Assembly (NCBI GenBank): GCA_949282215.1
Contig: CASDPF010000017.1
Location: 1 to 35,517, forward strand
Reading direction: 5' to 3'
From: an uncultured bacterium
GTDB taxonomy: Bacteria; Cyanobacteriota; Vampirovibrionia; Gastranaerophilales; Gastranaerophilaceae
DNA length: 35,517 nucleotides
Shown here: positions 25,110 to 34,065 of the stretch, piece by piece
Numbering within the stretch: the first letter of the stretch is position 1
Layout of the letters: each line of letters opens with the position of its first letter
The notes under the pieces: generated by a model
Database searches by the model: none
Seen by the model: only the letters and a program-made list of their open reading frames with translations
Told to the model about the DNA's origin: nothing
Program-made: the position numbers and the translations under genes

Positions 25110-25935
25110 TAAATTGAATTTTTTAACTGCCGGCATGCCTTTAAGTACAGGAAAATCAAGTTATGGCAGAGCTTTTGAGATTTTGAGCGAACTAAATATT
25201 GATGGCATGGAGATGGAATTTGTCCATGGTGTCAGAATGAGTGAAGAGACAAGAAAGCTTGTTAAAGCTGAGCGTGAAAACAGAAATTTGGTTTTGACAG
25301 CACATGCTCCTTTTTATGTTAATTTAAATTCTCAAGAAGATGATAAAGTTGATGCCAGCATACAAAGGATTATCGAAACAGGGCTTGCTGCAAGGGATAC
25401 AGGAGCTTTCAGCATAACTTTCCATGCTGCATATTACATGAAACAAGATAAAGAGGTTGTATACCAACAAGTTAAAAAATGCGTAGGTAAAATTTCTGAA
25501 TTTTTCAAAAAAAATGATATAAATGTATGGATTAGACCCGAAACAACCGGTAAAGGTACTCAGTGGGGAGATTTGAATGAAATTATAAGATTATCAAAAG
25601 AATTTGATAATGTCCTGCCTTGTATTGATTTCTCTCATTTGCATGCAAGAAGTATCGGACAGTATAATACTTATGATGAGTTTTCTAAAATTCTTGAAAC
25701 TGTCGGAAACGAATTGGGACAAAAAGCTCTTGATAATTTTCATGCGCATCTTGCAGGTATTGACTATGGAGATAAGGGTGAGAAAAAACATCTTATACTT
25801 GAAGAATCTGATATGAATTATAAAGATCTTTTGAAAGTTTTGAAAGAATTCCAAGTAAAAGGTGCTCTTGTTTGTGAAAGTCCTAATATTGAAGATGATG
25901 CTGTCTTAATGAAAGAATATTATTACTCTTTGTAA
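25090..25935 (+). CDS. Endonuclease IV-like TIM-barrel protein
   Basis: 281 residues from a TTG at 25090. That start is supported by AGGAG seven bases upstream inside crcB and by the need to include the first strand (LNFLTAGMPLS). The zinc-ligand positions of the AP endonuclease IV / xylose-isomerase-like family can be traced: AHAPFYVNL, FHAAYY, RPETTGKGTQWG, CIDFSHLHA, FHAHLAGI, GEKKHL and CESPNIEDD. The DNA-repair enzyme Nfo has this pattern, and archaeal and Gram-positive homologues share the short form. It may act at abasic sites, but a sugar-phosphate isomerase role is not excluded. Confidence 0.78.
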   Translation: MQNFVFDKLNFLTAGMPLSTGKSSYGRAFEILSELNIDGMEMEFVHGVRMSEETRKLVKAERENRNLVLTAHAPFYVNLNSQEDDKVDASIQRIIETGLAARDTGAFSITFHAAYYMKQDKEVVYQQVKKCVGKISEFFKKNDINVWIRPETTGKGTQWGDLNEIIRLSKEFDNVLPCIDFSHLHARSIGQYNTYDEFSKILETVGNELGQKALDNFHAHLAGIDYGDKGEKKHLILEESDMNYKDLLKVLKEFQVKGALVCESPNIEDDAVLMKEYYYSL

Positions 25936-25964
25936 AATATCTCTACAAAAAGAGTAAATTTTTT
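25924..25964 (+). terminator. Probable terminator at the end of the crcB operon
   Basis: TACTCTTTGTA pairs with TACAAAAAGAGTA (two bulged A), followed by AATTTTTT. The left arm includes the stop codon of the TIM-barrel gene. Confidence 0.6.
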
Positions 25965-26021
25965 GCTATTTTATTTTTAATACTAATATCAGGTAGTACA
26001 AAAGTTCAGAAAAGGTAAAAT

Positions 26022-26462
26022 ATGTCTTTAAGTGTAAACAAAATTGCGTTTGCAGGAACAACATCAACAGGTAATGTATCTAGCGTTAATTCTGCAAAGA
26101 AAACAACCCGCAATCCTAATTTGCTAAATAATGAGCCAATTAAAGATACGGTTAATTTCACTGGTGAAAAAATGACTGACGAAGAGAAAAAAGAATTAAT
26201 CCTCAAAGCAAGAACTAAAGCATCAGGCTATTCTTTCTGGTTCGGGCCGCTAAGTGTATTATATTACGGCTTGAGATCAAATAATACTATCGCTAAAAAA
26301 TATGATTTAGATCCGCAAGAAAATAAAAAGTTAATCAAAAAGATTAAAAACGAACAACTTTTATGGACTCTGCCTGCTTGTATTCCTGGAATAAATTTGT
26401 TATCTGGCGGTGTAGCATACTTATACAACAAAAATTGCGATCCTGATGCTATAAATCTGTAA
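26022..26462 (+). CDS. Small protein with membrane-active segments, unknown
   Basis: 146 residues. The N-terminus (SLSVNKIAFAGTTSTG) and the internal DTVNFTG resemble the short F-G motifs at the start of many unclassified proteins in this bacterial group. There is no signal peptide. Two moderately hydrophobic stretches (SFWFGPLSVLYYGL and LLWTLPACIPGINLL) may insert in a membrane. GAAAAGG lies ahead of the ATG with somewhat long spacing. Not recognised. Confidence 0.6.
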   Translation: MSLSVNKIAFAGTTSTGNVSSVNSAKKTTRNPNLLNNEPIKDTVNFTGEKMTDEEKKELILKARTKASGYSFWFGPLSVLYYGLRSNNTIAKKYDLDPQENKKLIKKIKNEQLLWTLPACIPGINLLSGGVAYLYNKNCDPDAINL

Positions 26463-26496
26463 TAATATAAACGATTGAAATATTAAAGAAAATTAT

Positions 26497-26531
26497 AAAA
26501 AGTGCCGATAATAAAATATCGGTACTTTTTT
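26497..26531 (+). terminator. Terminator after the 26022 gene
   Basis: AGTGCCGATA, loop ATAAAA, TATCGGTACT, then T5: a 10-bp stem with one G-T pair. Confidence 0.85.
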
Positions 26532-26562
26532 ATGCGTTAGAAAATAAAGAAAGGTCTTTTAT

Positions 26563-26928
26563 ATGTTTAATTCAGTGAATAACCCTTTCGGAAGAAAAAT
26601 TGAATCTTCTACATCCTCTGACAGTGGTAAAAAACAAAAAGAACAACAGCAAGAAAAAAAAGAAAAGAAATTTTTGGAACAAGAAGAACCTGATGAAGTC
26701 AGAATTGGCGGTCGTCCAATTTTAACGGAAGATGAAATCAGGTATATGGTTCGTGAATATATTTCTAAAATTAAAAATGAACATGATAACGAACCAAAAA
26801 TTATTGAAAAAGCTGATAAGTTTCTTGAAAAGTTTGATATCAAAAAGTTTATGAAAAGAAACCCAAATCTTACTGCACCTGATTTTTATATGGTTATGTA
26901 TTCTGAAACAGAACATATTACAAGATAA
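26563..26928 (+). CDS. Small charged protein, first of a paralogous pair
   Basis: 121 residues. A Lys/Gln/Glu-rich low-complexity segment (residues about 21-42) is followed by a helical domain beginning EPDEVRIGGRP and containing EYISKIKNE, LEKFDIKKFMKRNP and FYMVMYSETEHI. AGAAAGG precedes the ATG. The helical domain lines up with that of 27024-27404 (EPDxV, YI, FD, F-K, D, MY at the same order). No signal peptide, no known family. Confidence 0.65.
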   Translation: MFNSVNNPFGRKIESSTSSDSGKKQKEQQQEKKEKKFLEQEEPDEVRIGGRPILTEDEIRYMVREYISKIKNEHDNEPKIIEKADKFLEKFDIKKFMKRNPNLTAPDFYMVMYSETEHITR

Positions 26929-27023
26929 TATTTCTTAACAAAATCTAAAGTTTTAAAAAAATTTTTCCGTAGAAAATAATGGAATAAATTTAGTTTAGAA
27001 ATTTGTTTTAGAAAGGACGTGCT

Positions 27024-27404
27024 ATGGAAATTACAAGTGCAACTACATCAGCTAAGGCAAATTATGTAAAAGGCCTTGACGACGAAGAAGAAGAGCAACA
27101 AACACAACAGACAGCTGAAGAAGAGAATGCCGTTGCAGAAGCAGAACCTGACAAAGTAACCCTTACTCAGGACGATACTTATGATGAAGCAACAGTTGAA
27201 GAAAAAGTAAACAATTACATCCAAAACTTCTTAGCTAATCCTAAGCTTACTGATGCCGCAAGAACAGCATTAAGAACTTATTTGAATGATTTTGATGCTG
27301 CAGCATTTATCAAATCATACGGACCATTTGAGTCTGTAAGAGATATCTCTGCTGCAATGTATGCTGTGACTGCAGGTATGATTAAGTACCAAGAAGAAGA
27401 ATAA
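27024..27404 (+). CDS. Small acidic protein, second of a paralogous pair
   Basis: 126 residues. A very acidic N-terminal region (DDEEEEQQTQQ) is followed by EPDKVTLTQDD, EEKVNNYIQNF, LNDFDAAAFIKSYG and ISAAMYAVTAG. Diverged paralogue of 26563-26928, with opposite charge in the N-terminal region (acidic here, mixed-basic there). AGAAAGGACG precedes the ATG. Ends at a strong terminator. Unknown function. Confidence 0.65.
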   Translation: MEITSATTSAKANYVKGLDDEEEEQQTQQTAEEENAVAEAEPDKVTLTQDDTYDEATVEEKVNNYIQNFLANPKLTDAARTALRTYLNDFDAAAFIKSYGPFESVRDISAAMYAVTAGMIKYQEEE

Positions 27405-27414
27405 CAAAGTTATT

Positions 27415-27444
27415 AAAAGGAGGGTTGCAAAACCCTCCTTTTTT
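27415..27444. terminator. Strong terminator shared by 27024 gene and the convergent 27443 gene
   Basis: A perfect 12-bp stem, AAAAGGAGGGTT and its complement, GCAA tetraloop, then a T run. Confidence 0.92.
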
Positions 27445-28078
27445 ATTGAAGTAAATCAATATAATGTTCTTTTTCGCCAACAGTTGTCATTTTTAAGTTA
27501 TTTGGATTTTTTGTATCAAATTGAAATATATTTGCGGAAGAGAAAAATGGCGGACGATTTTTACCTTGATATAAAATTATTTGTTCGTCATAATTTTTGT
27601 TAAAATATTTGTCCATTACGTTGCGGATTTTTTCAAAGATATTGTTAACACAGGGTTTTAGCTCCCCTTCATCTATATAGCCAGGAACATTAAAAAATAA
27701 TTTAGGTTTTTTGGATTTATCTATATAATAATTATAAGTTGCAAGCTGCTTATCCAATGTAGAAGCTTGCAAATCCTTTGATACAGGAAGTGGAGTATAG
27801 TGTGAAAGTATAGCAATCGGATTGCCGTCTTTTCCTTTCATTACAACTCCGACAGAATTACAGCTTGCAAGTCCGTCTGTATATATTGTATGAATTCTGT
27901 CTGGTAAAACTCTTATCGCTTTACATTCATTCATTCCAACATTAATAATGTTAGAATTTCCATCTCTAATCATTTTTGCCAAAACCATCTCCGGCATATT
28001 GTTTATAGCTTCACGATTTTGTGCGGATAATTTTGAGAGTTTTGGTAAAATCTGTCTGGTTAGATTTTGTATAGACAT
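27443..28078 (-). CDS. Unknown protein with a CheD-like Cys/His segment
   Basis: 211 residues, soluble, no signal peptide. Residues about 50-100 read NECKAIRVLPD, then TDGLASCNSVGVVM and GNPIAILSHYTPLP. The G-LxSC pattern at C73 and the His at 93 after a short beta hairpin resemble the catalytic Cys-His of CheD and related glutamine deamidases (spacing 20 here, 17 in the CheD I remember). The rest does not look like CheD, and there is no chemotaxis gene nearby, so this is a weak fold-level guess. The gene's stop sits in the shared terminator. Confidence 0.6.
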   Translation of the reverse strand: MSIQNLTRQILPKLSKLSAQNREAINNMPEMVLAKMIRDGNSNIINVGMNECKAIRVLPDRIHTIYTDGLASCNSVGVVMKGKDGNPIAILSHYTPLPVSKDLQASTLDKQLATYNYYIDKSKKPKLFFNVPGYIDEGELKPCVNNIFEKIRNVMDKYFNKNYDEQIILYQGKNRPPFFSSANIFQFDTKNPNNLKMTTVGEKEHYIDLLQ

Positions 28079-28131
28079 ATAAATAACCTTCTTTGTTTAT
28101 ATAAAATAAAAAAGATGTAAAAAATTGCCTA

Positions 28132-29934
28132 TTATTCTTCGTCAAGACTTAAAACAGCCATAAATGCTTCTTGTGGAACTTCTACTCTTCCGACGGATTT
28201 CATACGTTTTTTACCTTTTTTCTGTTTTTCAAGAAGTTTTCGTTTACGTGAAATATCTCCGCCGTAACATTTATCAAGAACATTTTTACGCATTGCTTTT
28301 ATGTTTGTTCTTGCAATGACTCGTCCTCCAATTGCTGCTTGAATTGGAACTTCAAATAATTGTTTAGGAATAATTTCTTTTAACTTTGTTGTTAATTTTT
28401 GTCCGATATAAAATGCACTGTCTTCATGGCATATAACCGATAATGCATCTACAATTTCTCCTGCAAGCATTATATCCAATTTTACAAGTTTTGAACGTTT
28501 GTAATCGCTAAATTCATAATCCATACTCGCATAACCTTTTGAGCGTGATTTTAATTGATCATAAAAATCAGTAATAACTTCACTTAAAGGTATTTCATAT
28601 TCAAGACTGGCTCTTATTTTATCGAGATATGTCATGTTCTTGAAAATTCCGCGTTTTGTCTGAGCCAAATCCATTAATGTTCCGACATAGTCATTAGGTG
28701 TTATTATTTGAACTTTCACATAAGGTTCTTCTATATAATCTCGATATTGTGCGGCAGGAAGATTTGCAGGGTTATCGATTTCAACCATTTCTCCGTTTGT
28801 TTTATAAACCTTATAAACAACTGACGGTGCGGTGGTTACCAAATCAAGATTATATTCCCTTTCCAATCGCTCTTGTGCAATTTCCATATGCAGCATTCCT
28901 AAAAAACCGCATCTAAAGCCAAAACCTAATGCACTTGATGTTTCAGGTTCAAATGTAATGCTGCTGTCGTTTAATTTTAATTTTTCTAAAGCTTCTTTCA
29001 AATCGTGATAGTCGTCATTATCAACAGGATACATACCTGAGAAAACCATTGGTAAAGCTTCTTTATACCCTGGTAACGGTTCTTTGGCAGGATTTTCAAC
29101 GGTTGTTATTGTATCTCCGACAAAACGGGTTAATTCTTTTATTGAACCTGCAAAATATCCTACATCCCCGCATACAAGTTCTTCTACCGGCACTCTCATT
29201 GGAGTCTGATATCCGAGTTCAACAATTTCATATTCCTTGCCTGATGCCATAAATTTAACCTTGTCACCAAGCCTCATTTTGCCGTCAACAATTCTGAAAA
29301 AACAAAGTGTTCCTAAATACTGGTCGTAAGCACTATCAAAAACCAATGCCCGCAATGGTTTTTCTGTAGTATCTTCAGGTGGCGGGATTAGATCAACAAC
29401 CGCTTCTAATACTTCTTCGATACCAATACCTGCTTTTGCACTGACAGGAATTGCAAGTGAAGCATCAATTCCCAATACTTCTTCTATTTCGGCTTTTACC
29501 CTTTCAACATCTGCTGATGGCAAGTCAATTTTATTTATTACAGGTATAATCTCTAAATTCTGTTCTGCTGCAAGATACACGTTAGCAAGTGTTTGAGCTT
29601 CGACACCCTGAGTGGCGTCAACAATTAACAATGCTCCTTCACATGCTGCGAGTGATCTTGATACTTCGTAAGAAAAATCTACGTGTCCGGGGGTATCAAT
29701 TAAATTCAAGATATAATTTCTGCCGTCTTTAGATTTATAATTCATTCTTGCAGCATTAAGTTTAATTGTAATACCGCGTTCACGTTCAATATCCATTGAA
29801 TCCATTATCTGATTTTGCATATCTCGCTGGGCTACTGTGCCTGTAAATTCAAGCAATCTGTCTGCCAGTGTTGATTTTCCATGGTCAATGTGAGCTATTA
29901 TACAAAAATTTCTTACATTATCTTTATATTTCAT
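28132..29934 (-). CDS. lepA: Elongation factor 4 (LepA)
   Basis: Ribosome-bound translational GTPase. 600 residues, the normal length. G1 [14 protein letters not shown], switch [15 protein letters not shown]3 DTPGHVDF, G4 NKIDLPSA; later [16 protein letters not shown] and the LepA-specific C-terminal domain ending [18 protein letters not shown] and [13 protein letters not shown]. No Shine-Dalgarno is seen. Instead a TATAAT ends seven bases before the ATG, so the message is probably leaderless. Confidence 0.97.
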   Translation of the reverse strand: MKYKDNVRNFCIIAHIDHGKSTLADRLLEFTGTVAQRDMQNQIMDSMDIERERGITIKLNAARMNYKSKDGRNYILNLIDTPGHVDFSYEVSRSLAACEGALLIVDATQGVEAQTLANVYLAAEQNLEIIPVINKIDLPSADVERVKAEIEEVLGIDASLAIPVSAKAGIGIEEVLEAVVDLIPPPEDTTEKPLRALVFDSAYDQYLGTLCFFRIVDGKMRLGDKVKFMASGKEYEIVELGYQTPMRVPVEELVCGDVGYFAGSIKELTRFVGDTITTVENPAKEPLPGYKEALPMVFSGMYPVDNDDYHDLKEALEKLKLNDSSITFEPETSSALGFGFRCGFLGMLHMEIAQERLEREYNLDLVTTAPSVVYKVYKTNGEMVEIDNPANLPAAQYRDYIEEPYVKVQIITPNDYVGTLMDLAQTKRGIFKNMTYLDKIRASLEYEIPLSEVITDFYDQLKSRSKGYASMDYEFSDYKRSKLVKLDIMLAGEIVDALSVICHEDSAFYIGQKLTTKLKEIIPKQLFEVPIQAAIGGRVIARTNIKAMRKNVLDKCYGGDISRKRKLLEKQKKGKKRMKSVGRVEVPQEAFMAVLSLDEE

Positions 29935-29941
29935 AATCTTT

Positions 29942-29969
29942 ATTATATGCGGAAAACTCTACACATCAA
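29942..29969 (-). promoter_or_regulatory. lepA promoter giving a leaderless message
   Basis: On the minus strand TTGATG (29964-29969), a 16-bp spacer and TATAAT (29942-29947). Only seven bases separate the -10 from the A of the lepA ATG at 29934, so transcription should start at or next to the start codon. Confidence 0.65.
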
Positions 29970-30042
29970 GGGGTTCAATATTGTTTGAATATATTCTTTA
30001 ATAATATTTATTAATAATACTTCCGTTTTTATTTTTTTTGTG

Positions 30043-30048
30043 TATAAT
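30043..30048 (+). promoter_or_regulatory. Probable -10 element of the 30081 gene
   Basis: TATAAT at 30043-30048, 32 bases before the ATG. No good -35 is visible. Confidence 0.4.
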
Positions 30049-30080
30049 AAATTTGTTGGATTTAAGCAGGGTAATTTAAT

Positions 30081-30296
30081 ATGAATAATGAAGAATGTGA
30101 TTTCATGATGAAATTTTTCGTAATACAAAATCTTTATTTTGAAGAACAAAATTATATTGAAATTTTAAAAGGATATTGTGAAAGTAAACTGGAAAAATCA
30201 GAAGATTTGAATAAAATTTATCTTTTGTTAGATTTAATTTATAATCTCCATATAAAAGCTTCTAAAGAATCAGAAAAATTGATTTCAGGAATTTAA
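30081..30296 (+). CDS. Small helical protein, unknown
   Basis: 71 residues, acidic, mostly helical (MNNEECDFMMKFFVIQNLY, then LNKIYLLLDLIYNLHIKA). CAGGG precedes the ATG at somewhat long spacing. Its 3' end overlaps that of the convergent prmC by 12 bases. No recognised family. Confidence 0.55.
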   Translation: MNNEECDFMMKFFVIQNLYFEEQNYIEILKGYCESKLEKSEDLNKIYLLLDLIYNLHIKASKESEKLISGI

Positions 30297-31121
30297 TCTG
30301 CCATAAATTACTCGTTCAATTCCTGCCAAATCTTTTATAATTTCTATTTCTGAAAATTTATTACTCATAAGATTTTTGACAAGTTCTGCTTGTCCAATTC
30401 CCAGTTCAAAAAGTAAATATCCGTTTTCATTAAGTATTTTTGGAGCATCATTAATAATTTTTTCGTAAAATTCAATTCCTTTATCATCTTTTGTGTAAAG
30501 TGCAATTTCCGGATCAAACGATACTTCTTTTTGGATATTTTCTTTTTGTGAAGGAGGGATATATGGGGGATTGGAAACGATTACATCAAAACTTTCACCG
30601 GGTTTTACGTTTGAAAAGACATCTGATTTTCTGAAAATTGCTTTATTAAATAAGTTAAGTCTTGAAGCATTATCTAATGCGGTGTTCAGTGCATCTGAAG
30701 AAATATCTAATCCTATAATTTGACAATCAGTATATTTTGCAATCATGCAGGCTATACAGCCGCTTCCTGTGCCGACATCCAGTGCTGTTTTAAAATTATT
30801 TTCATTAATAATTTCGATTGTCTTTCTTACAAGGATTTCGGTTTCATCTCTCGGGATAAGGACTGACGGATTTACTATAAATTTTTCTCCCATAAAATCT
30901 GCAAAGCCGATTATATGCTGAATTGGTTTTCTTGTCTTTGCTCTGATTTCTGCTTTTTCTTTAACAATATTCAATTTCTCAGAATCAAGTTTTTTACCCA
31001 TTATGATATCTTTTACACTATAATTGGCAAAATGTTCAATAAGCATTTTTACTTCAATATTTGCTTCATTAGGCTCAATTCCGCTGTCTGTAAGAATTTT
31101 TACTATATCTTGTATTGTCAT
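30285..31121 (-). CDS. prmC: Release factor glutamine methyltransferase PrmC (HemK)
   Basis: Methylates the Gln of the GGQ motif in peptide release factors, using SAM. 278 residues. SAM motif I LDVGTGSGCIACMIAKY, the catalytic NPPY (VSNPPYIPPSQ), and PIQHIIGFADFMGEKF plus LIPRDETEILV typical of PrmC. Last gene of a three-gene run with 31124 and 32053, with two-base gaps between genes. Confidence 0.95.
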   Translation of the reverse strand: MTIQDIVKILTDSGIEPNEANIEVKMLIEHFANYSVKDIIMGKKLDSEKLNIVKEKAEIRAKTRKPIQHIIGFADFMGEKFIVNPSVLIPRDETEILVRKTIEIINENNFKTALDVGTGSGCIACMIAKYTDCQIIGLDISSDALNTALDNASRLNLFNKAIFRKSDVFSNVKPGESFDVIVSNPPYIPPSQKENIQKEVSFDPEIALYTKDDKGIEFYEKIINDAPKILNENGYLLFELGIGQAELVKNLMSNKFSEIEIIKDLAGIERVIYGRLNS

Positions 31122-31123
31122 TA

Positions 31124-32050
31124 TTATAATCCTGTTTTTTCAACTATTTTTAAGTGGTCAATCATTTCAAATATTGAGATAATTTCTTTTAAAAATTGCA
31201 TGTATTGTGCAGAATCTGTAACCGGTGTACTTAATTGGCCTAAGTGGAACAGGTCTTTATATGTTGATAATGCAATTAATATTTTGCCGTTTTTAAAAGA
31301 GCATTGGTGTTCATATGCATTGAACGAAGTTGTTATATTTTTAAATCTTTCCATAAAGGCAGGAGTTAAAAGGAATCTTGCTTCTATTTGGTCATTAGAA
31401 TCTACAAAATATTTTTTATTAAATTCCGGATCCTCAAGTTTTACTTCTTGATACACCTTTTTGTTAAACAAAAATTCTCGGCTACGAACAATAGTGTGAC
31501 CTGTAAATCTTTTACCTACACCAATAGAAATTAAAACTCCTTTAAATTCGGTGCGTTTTTTTCGTCCGTTACGTGTATATTCATAATAATATAGTTTGGT
31601 TTCAGAGATTTCAATAGGAGTTTGTCTATATTCACCTCTGAAATTATCATCTACAGCTCTGTGAGTAAATTTATCAAAAATTTGAGAATCTTTTATTTCA
31701 TAAGTGTCAATGATTTGAGAATTTGTCCAAGTAAAATTCCCGAATGCTTGCATAAACAATGGCATTAGTTGTTTTTTTAATTTGTTTTCAAATTTTTTTT
31801 GTATAGTTTTATAGCAAAGACTACTACCAAAAAACAATGCTCCGGCTATGTAATATATAATTTCCATAGGTTTGTAAAAACTTATTCCAAAAACAATCAG
31901 AGCTAATACGAGAACTATGGAAGTATAAGTCCAAGCCTTTTTGTGCGTAACTTTTCTTTCATTGTCTATGTATTTAAGTTGTGGTAAAACTTTTTCGTGA
32001 TAGATTTTTGCAAAATTATGCTTAAATTCTTGAATATTATTAAATTCCAT
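31124..32050 (-). CDS. DUF3137-type membrane protein
   Basis: 308 residues. After a helical N-terminus two membrane segments are visible at about 42-60 and 64-82 (TSIVLVLALIVFGISF, IIYYIAGALFFGSSLCY). A beta-rich cytoplasmic domain follows, with YYEYTRNGRKKRTEFKGVLI, FTGHTIVRSREF and a later FNAYEHQCSFKNGKILIA, which is the layout of DUF3137 proteins. Its role is not known. It lies between the 32053 gene and prmC with gaps of two bases. Confidence 0.7.
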   Translation of the reverse strand: MEFNNIQEFKHNFAKIYHEKVLPQLKYIDNERKVTHKKAWTYTSIVLVLALIVFGISFYKPMEIIYYIAGALFFGSSLCYKTIQKKFENKLKKQLMPLFMQAFGNFTWTNSQIIDTYEIKDSQIFDKFTHRAVDDNFRGEYRQTPIEISETKLYYYEYTRNGRKKRTEFKGVLISIGVGKRFTGHTIVRSREFLFNKKVYQEVKLEDPEFNKKYFVDSNDQIEARFLLTPAFMERFKNITTSFNAYEHQCSFKNGKILIALSTYKDLFHLGQLSTPVTDSAQYMQFLKEIISIFEMIDHLKIVEKTGL

Positions 32051-32052
32051 AA

Positions 32053-32559
32053 TTATTCCTCATAATTTGTAATTGTTGGTGTTGAGTATTCCGTTAAAAT
32101 TTTATCTATTTCGTTTTTAGCTTCCAGTTTGGAAGAAAGCTTTTTTTTTTCGATGTTATATTTTTTGCATAGTCTTTCGTAATAATATAATTGTTTTTTT
32201 GTCGGAGCTTCTTTGCTCATTTTTACTTCTTGCAAAAATTTTCTTTTCTTTTTTTCAAATTCTTTATTTGCCTGAATAATAGGTTCTTGTTTCTTTTTAT
32301 AGTCGTAATATTTTCTGCATTCATTTAAGAAAAGTCTTGTATCTTGCAGGAATTTGTCATCGTCTAAAAAGTCTTTTAAAAATTCAAATCTTGATGCATT
32401 AATTTCTAAATAATATCTTTCATCGTCAAGAAAATTATTCAAAATTTCTTCAATAGTTTGTTCAGGAGTCTTTTTTACTAAAGCTCTCAAAAATGTGCAC
32501 AAAGAAGCTTTTTGGTTTTTTGTAAAATCAAGATAAATCTGTTTTTTTACTTCATACAT
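32053..32559 (-). CDS. Unknown protein with a C-terminal helical KQ-x-YY motif
   Basis: 168 residues, very Lys-rich and helical. The C-terminal part reads APTKKQLYYYERLCKKYNIE, then LSSKLEAKNEIDKIL. This resembles the short two-helix motif found at the ends of helicase- and phage-type proteins (T-x-KQ ... L ... A-x-x-I-x-x-L). The N-terminal 80 residues are unrecognised. First gene of the run with 31124 and prmC. Confidence 0.6.
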   Translation of the reverse strand: MYEVKKQIYLDFTKNQKASLCTFLRALVKKTPEQTIEEILNNFLDDERYYLEINASRFEFLKDFLDDDKFLQDTRLFLNECRKYYDYKKKQEPIIQANKEFEKKKRKFLQEVKMSKEAPTKKQLYYYERLCKKYNIEKKKLSSKLEAKNEIDKILTEYSTPTITNYEE

Positions 32560-32684
32560 ATGTCTGATTTTATCATATTTTGATGATTTGTGTAAATAAA
32601 TTCATAGTATGAGATTTTGTTTAGAACATATTTATGTTACGATTTATATGTTTAGTTTTAATATTTATAAATTTGGAGAGAAAG

Positions 32685-34013
32685 ATGGAAAACTTTATTT
32701 CTACTCACGGAATGATAATTTCAGGAGCAATTCTTTTAATTGCTTATATTTTTATTGCCAGTGAGAAAATTCAAAAGTCAGTAGTGGCTCTTGTAGGAGC
32801 TTCTTTGACTATGCTTTTGGGCCTTCTTCCTTTTAAAGGATATTATGATGCACAGGCTCATACTTATGTTCGCTCCGTTTTTGATTACATTGCTTTTGAA
32901 GTAATTTTCTTACTTATAGGTATGATGATTATAGTTCATATTGCAAGTAAGAGCGGTGTGTTTAAATGGATGGCTATTCAACTTTTAAAATTTACTAAAG
33001 GTCATCCGAAACTTGTTTTATTTACTTTAGCTGCATTTACTGCAGTTGCTTCGGCATTTTTGGATAACGTTACAACAGTCGTTCTTATGATGCCTGTTAC
33101 TTTTGTTATTGCAAAAGAATTCGATACTGATCCGGTACCGTTTTTGATTACTGAAGTTTTAGCTTCTAACATCGGTGGTACTGCTACTTTAATCGGTGAC
33201 CCTCCTAATATTATCATTGGTGCGAAAGCCGGTCTAAGTTTTATGGATTTCGTAAATGAATTAACTTTAATTGTATTTTTAATTTTCTTAGTTGTTGTTG
33301 GTGTTCTTATTTTGTTATTCAGAAAAGGACTCAAGGCAACTCCTGAGAAAATGGCTCATGTTGCAAATCTTGATAACTCAAAAACTATTACCGATAAAAA
33401 ATTAATGATTCGTTCAATGATTACTTTAGCATTGGTAATTCTTGGTTTTGTTACTCACGATAAAACTCATATTGATGCCTATGTATTTGCAGTAGCAGGT
33501 GCCAGCTTCTTGTTATTATTTGAAAAACCAAAAGAAATTTACAAAGACGTTGAATGGTTAACTATTTTCTTCTTTGTAGGTTTATTCATTATTATTGGCG
33601 GATTTGAAGCTAACGGTGGTATCGCTTTCTTGGCTGACGGGTTAATTAAATTGACTCATGGAAGTCTTGATGCGGCTACAATGTTAATTCTTTGGGGTTC
33701 AGGTTTGTTATCAGGTGTAATTGATAATATTCCTTACACTGCAACAATGGCTCCATTGATTGCTCAGGTTCAGCATACTATACCTTATACAGGGGCAGGT
33801 CATCATCCTTTGTGGTGGGCACTTGCTTTAGGGGCATGTTTGGGCGGAAACTTGACCATTATTGGTGCTGCTGCTAACGTTCTTGTTTCTGAAACCGCAG
33901 CAACAAAAGGACATCCGATTACGTTTATGCGATTTTTAAAATACGGTGCTTTGACTACGTTTATATCTTTAACGCTAAGTTCAATTTATTTGTATTTTAG
34001 ATATTTGCACTAA
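32685..34013 (+). CDS. ArsB/NhaD-type anion or Na+/H+ permease
   Basis: 442 residues from the ATG at 32685, chosen because GGAGAG lies just before it; an ATG at 32634 is in frame but lacks a binding site. About eleven membrane helices. Signature stretches of the ion transporter superfamily are SAFLDNVTTVVLMMPVTF in the first half, GGTATLIGDPPNIIIGA next to it, and the matching GVIDNIPYTATMAPLI with GGNLTIIGAAANVL in the second half, showing the inverted repeat. Such proteins carry arsenite, sodium/proton or other ions. No arsR or arsC is nearby, so the substrate cannot be stated. Confidence 0.88.
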   Translation: MENFISTHGMIISGAILLIAYIFIASEKIQKSVVALVGASLTMLLGLLPFKGYYDAQAHTYVRSVFDYIAFEVIFLLIGMMIIVHIASKSGVFKWMAIQLLKFTKGHPKLVLFTLAAFTAVASAFLDNVTTVVLMMPVTFVIAKEFDTDPVPFLITEVLASNIGGTATLIGDPPNIIIGAKAGLSFMDFVNELTLIVFLIFLVVVGVLILLFRKGLKATPEKMAHVANLDNSKTITDKKLMIRSMITLALVILGFVTHDKTHIDAYVFAVAGASFLLLFEKPKEIYKDVEWLTIFFFVGLFIIIGGFEANGGIAFLADGLIKLTHGSLDAATMLILWGSGLLSGVIDNIPYTATMAPLIAQVQHTIPYTGAGHHPLWWALALGACLGGNLTIIGAAANVLVSETAATKGHPITFMRFLKYGALTTFISLTLSSIYLYFRYLH

Positions 34014-34030
34014 TTTGAAATTATAAATGG

Positions 34031-34065
34031 AAAAGAGCTTGAATATTTTATTCAAGCTCTTTTTT
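34031..34065. terminator. Terminator after the permease gene
   Basis: A perfect 15-bp stem (AAAAGAGCTTGAATA and its complement) with a 3-nt loop, followed by T residues. It also reaches the stop codon of the convergent gene. Confidence 0.92.

Noticed and set aside
28698..29252. Plus-strand open frames inside lepA
   Set aside because: They are antisense to a well-conserved gene and have no binding sites or recognisable sequence.
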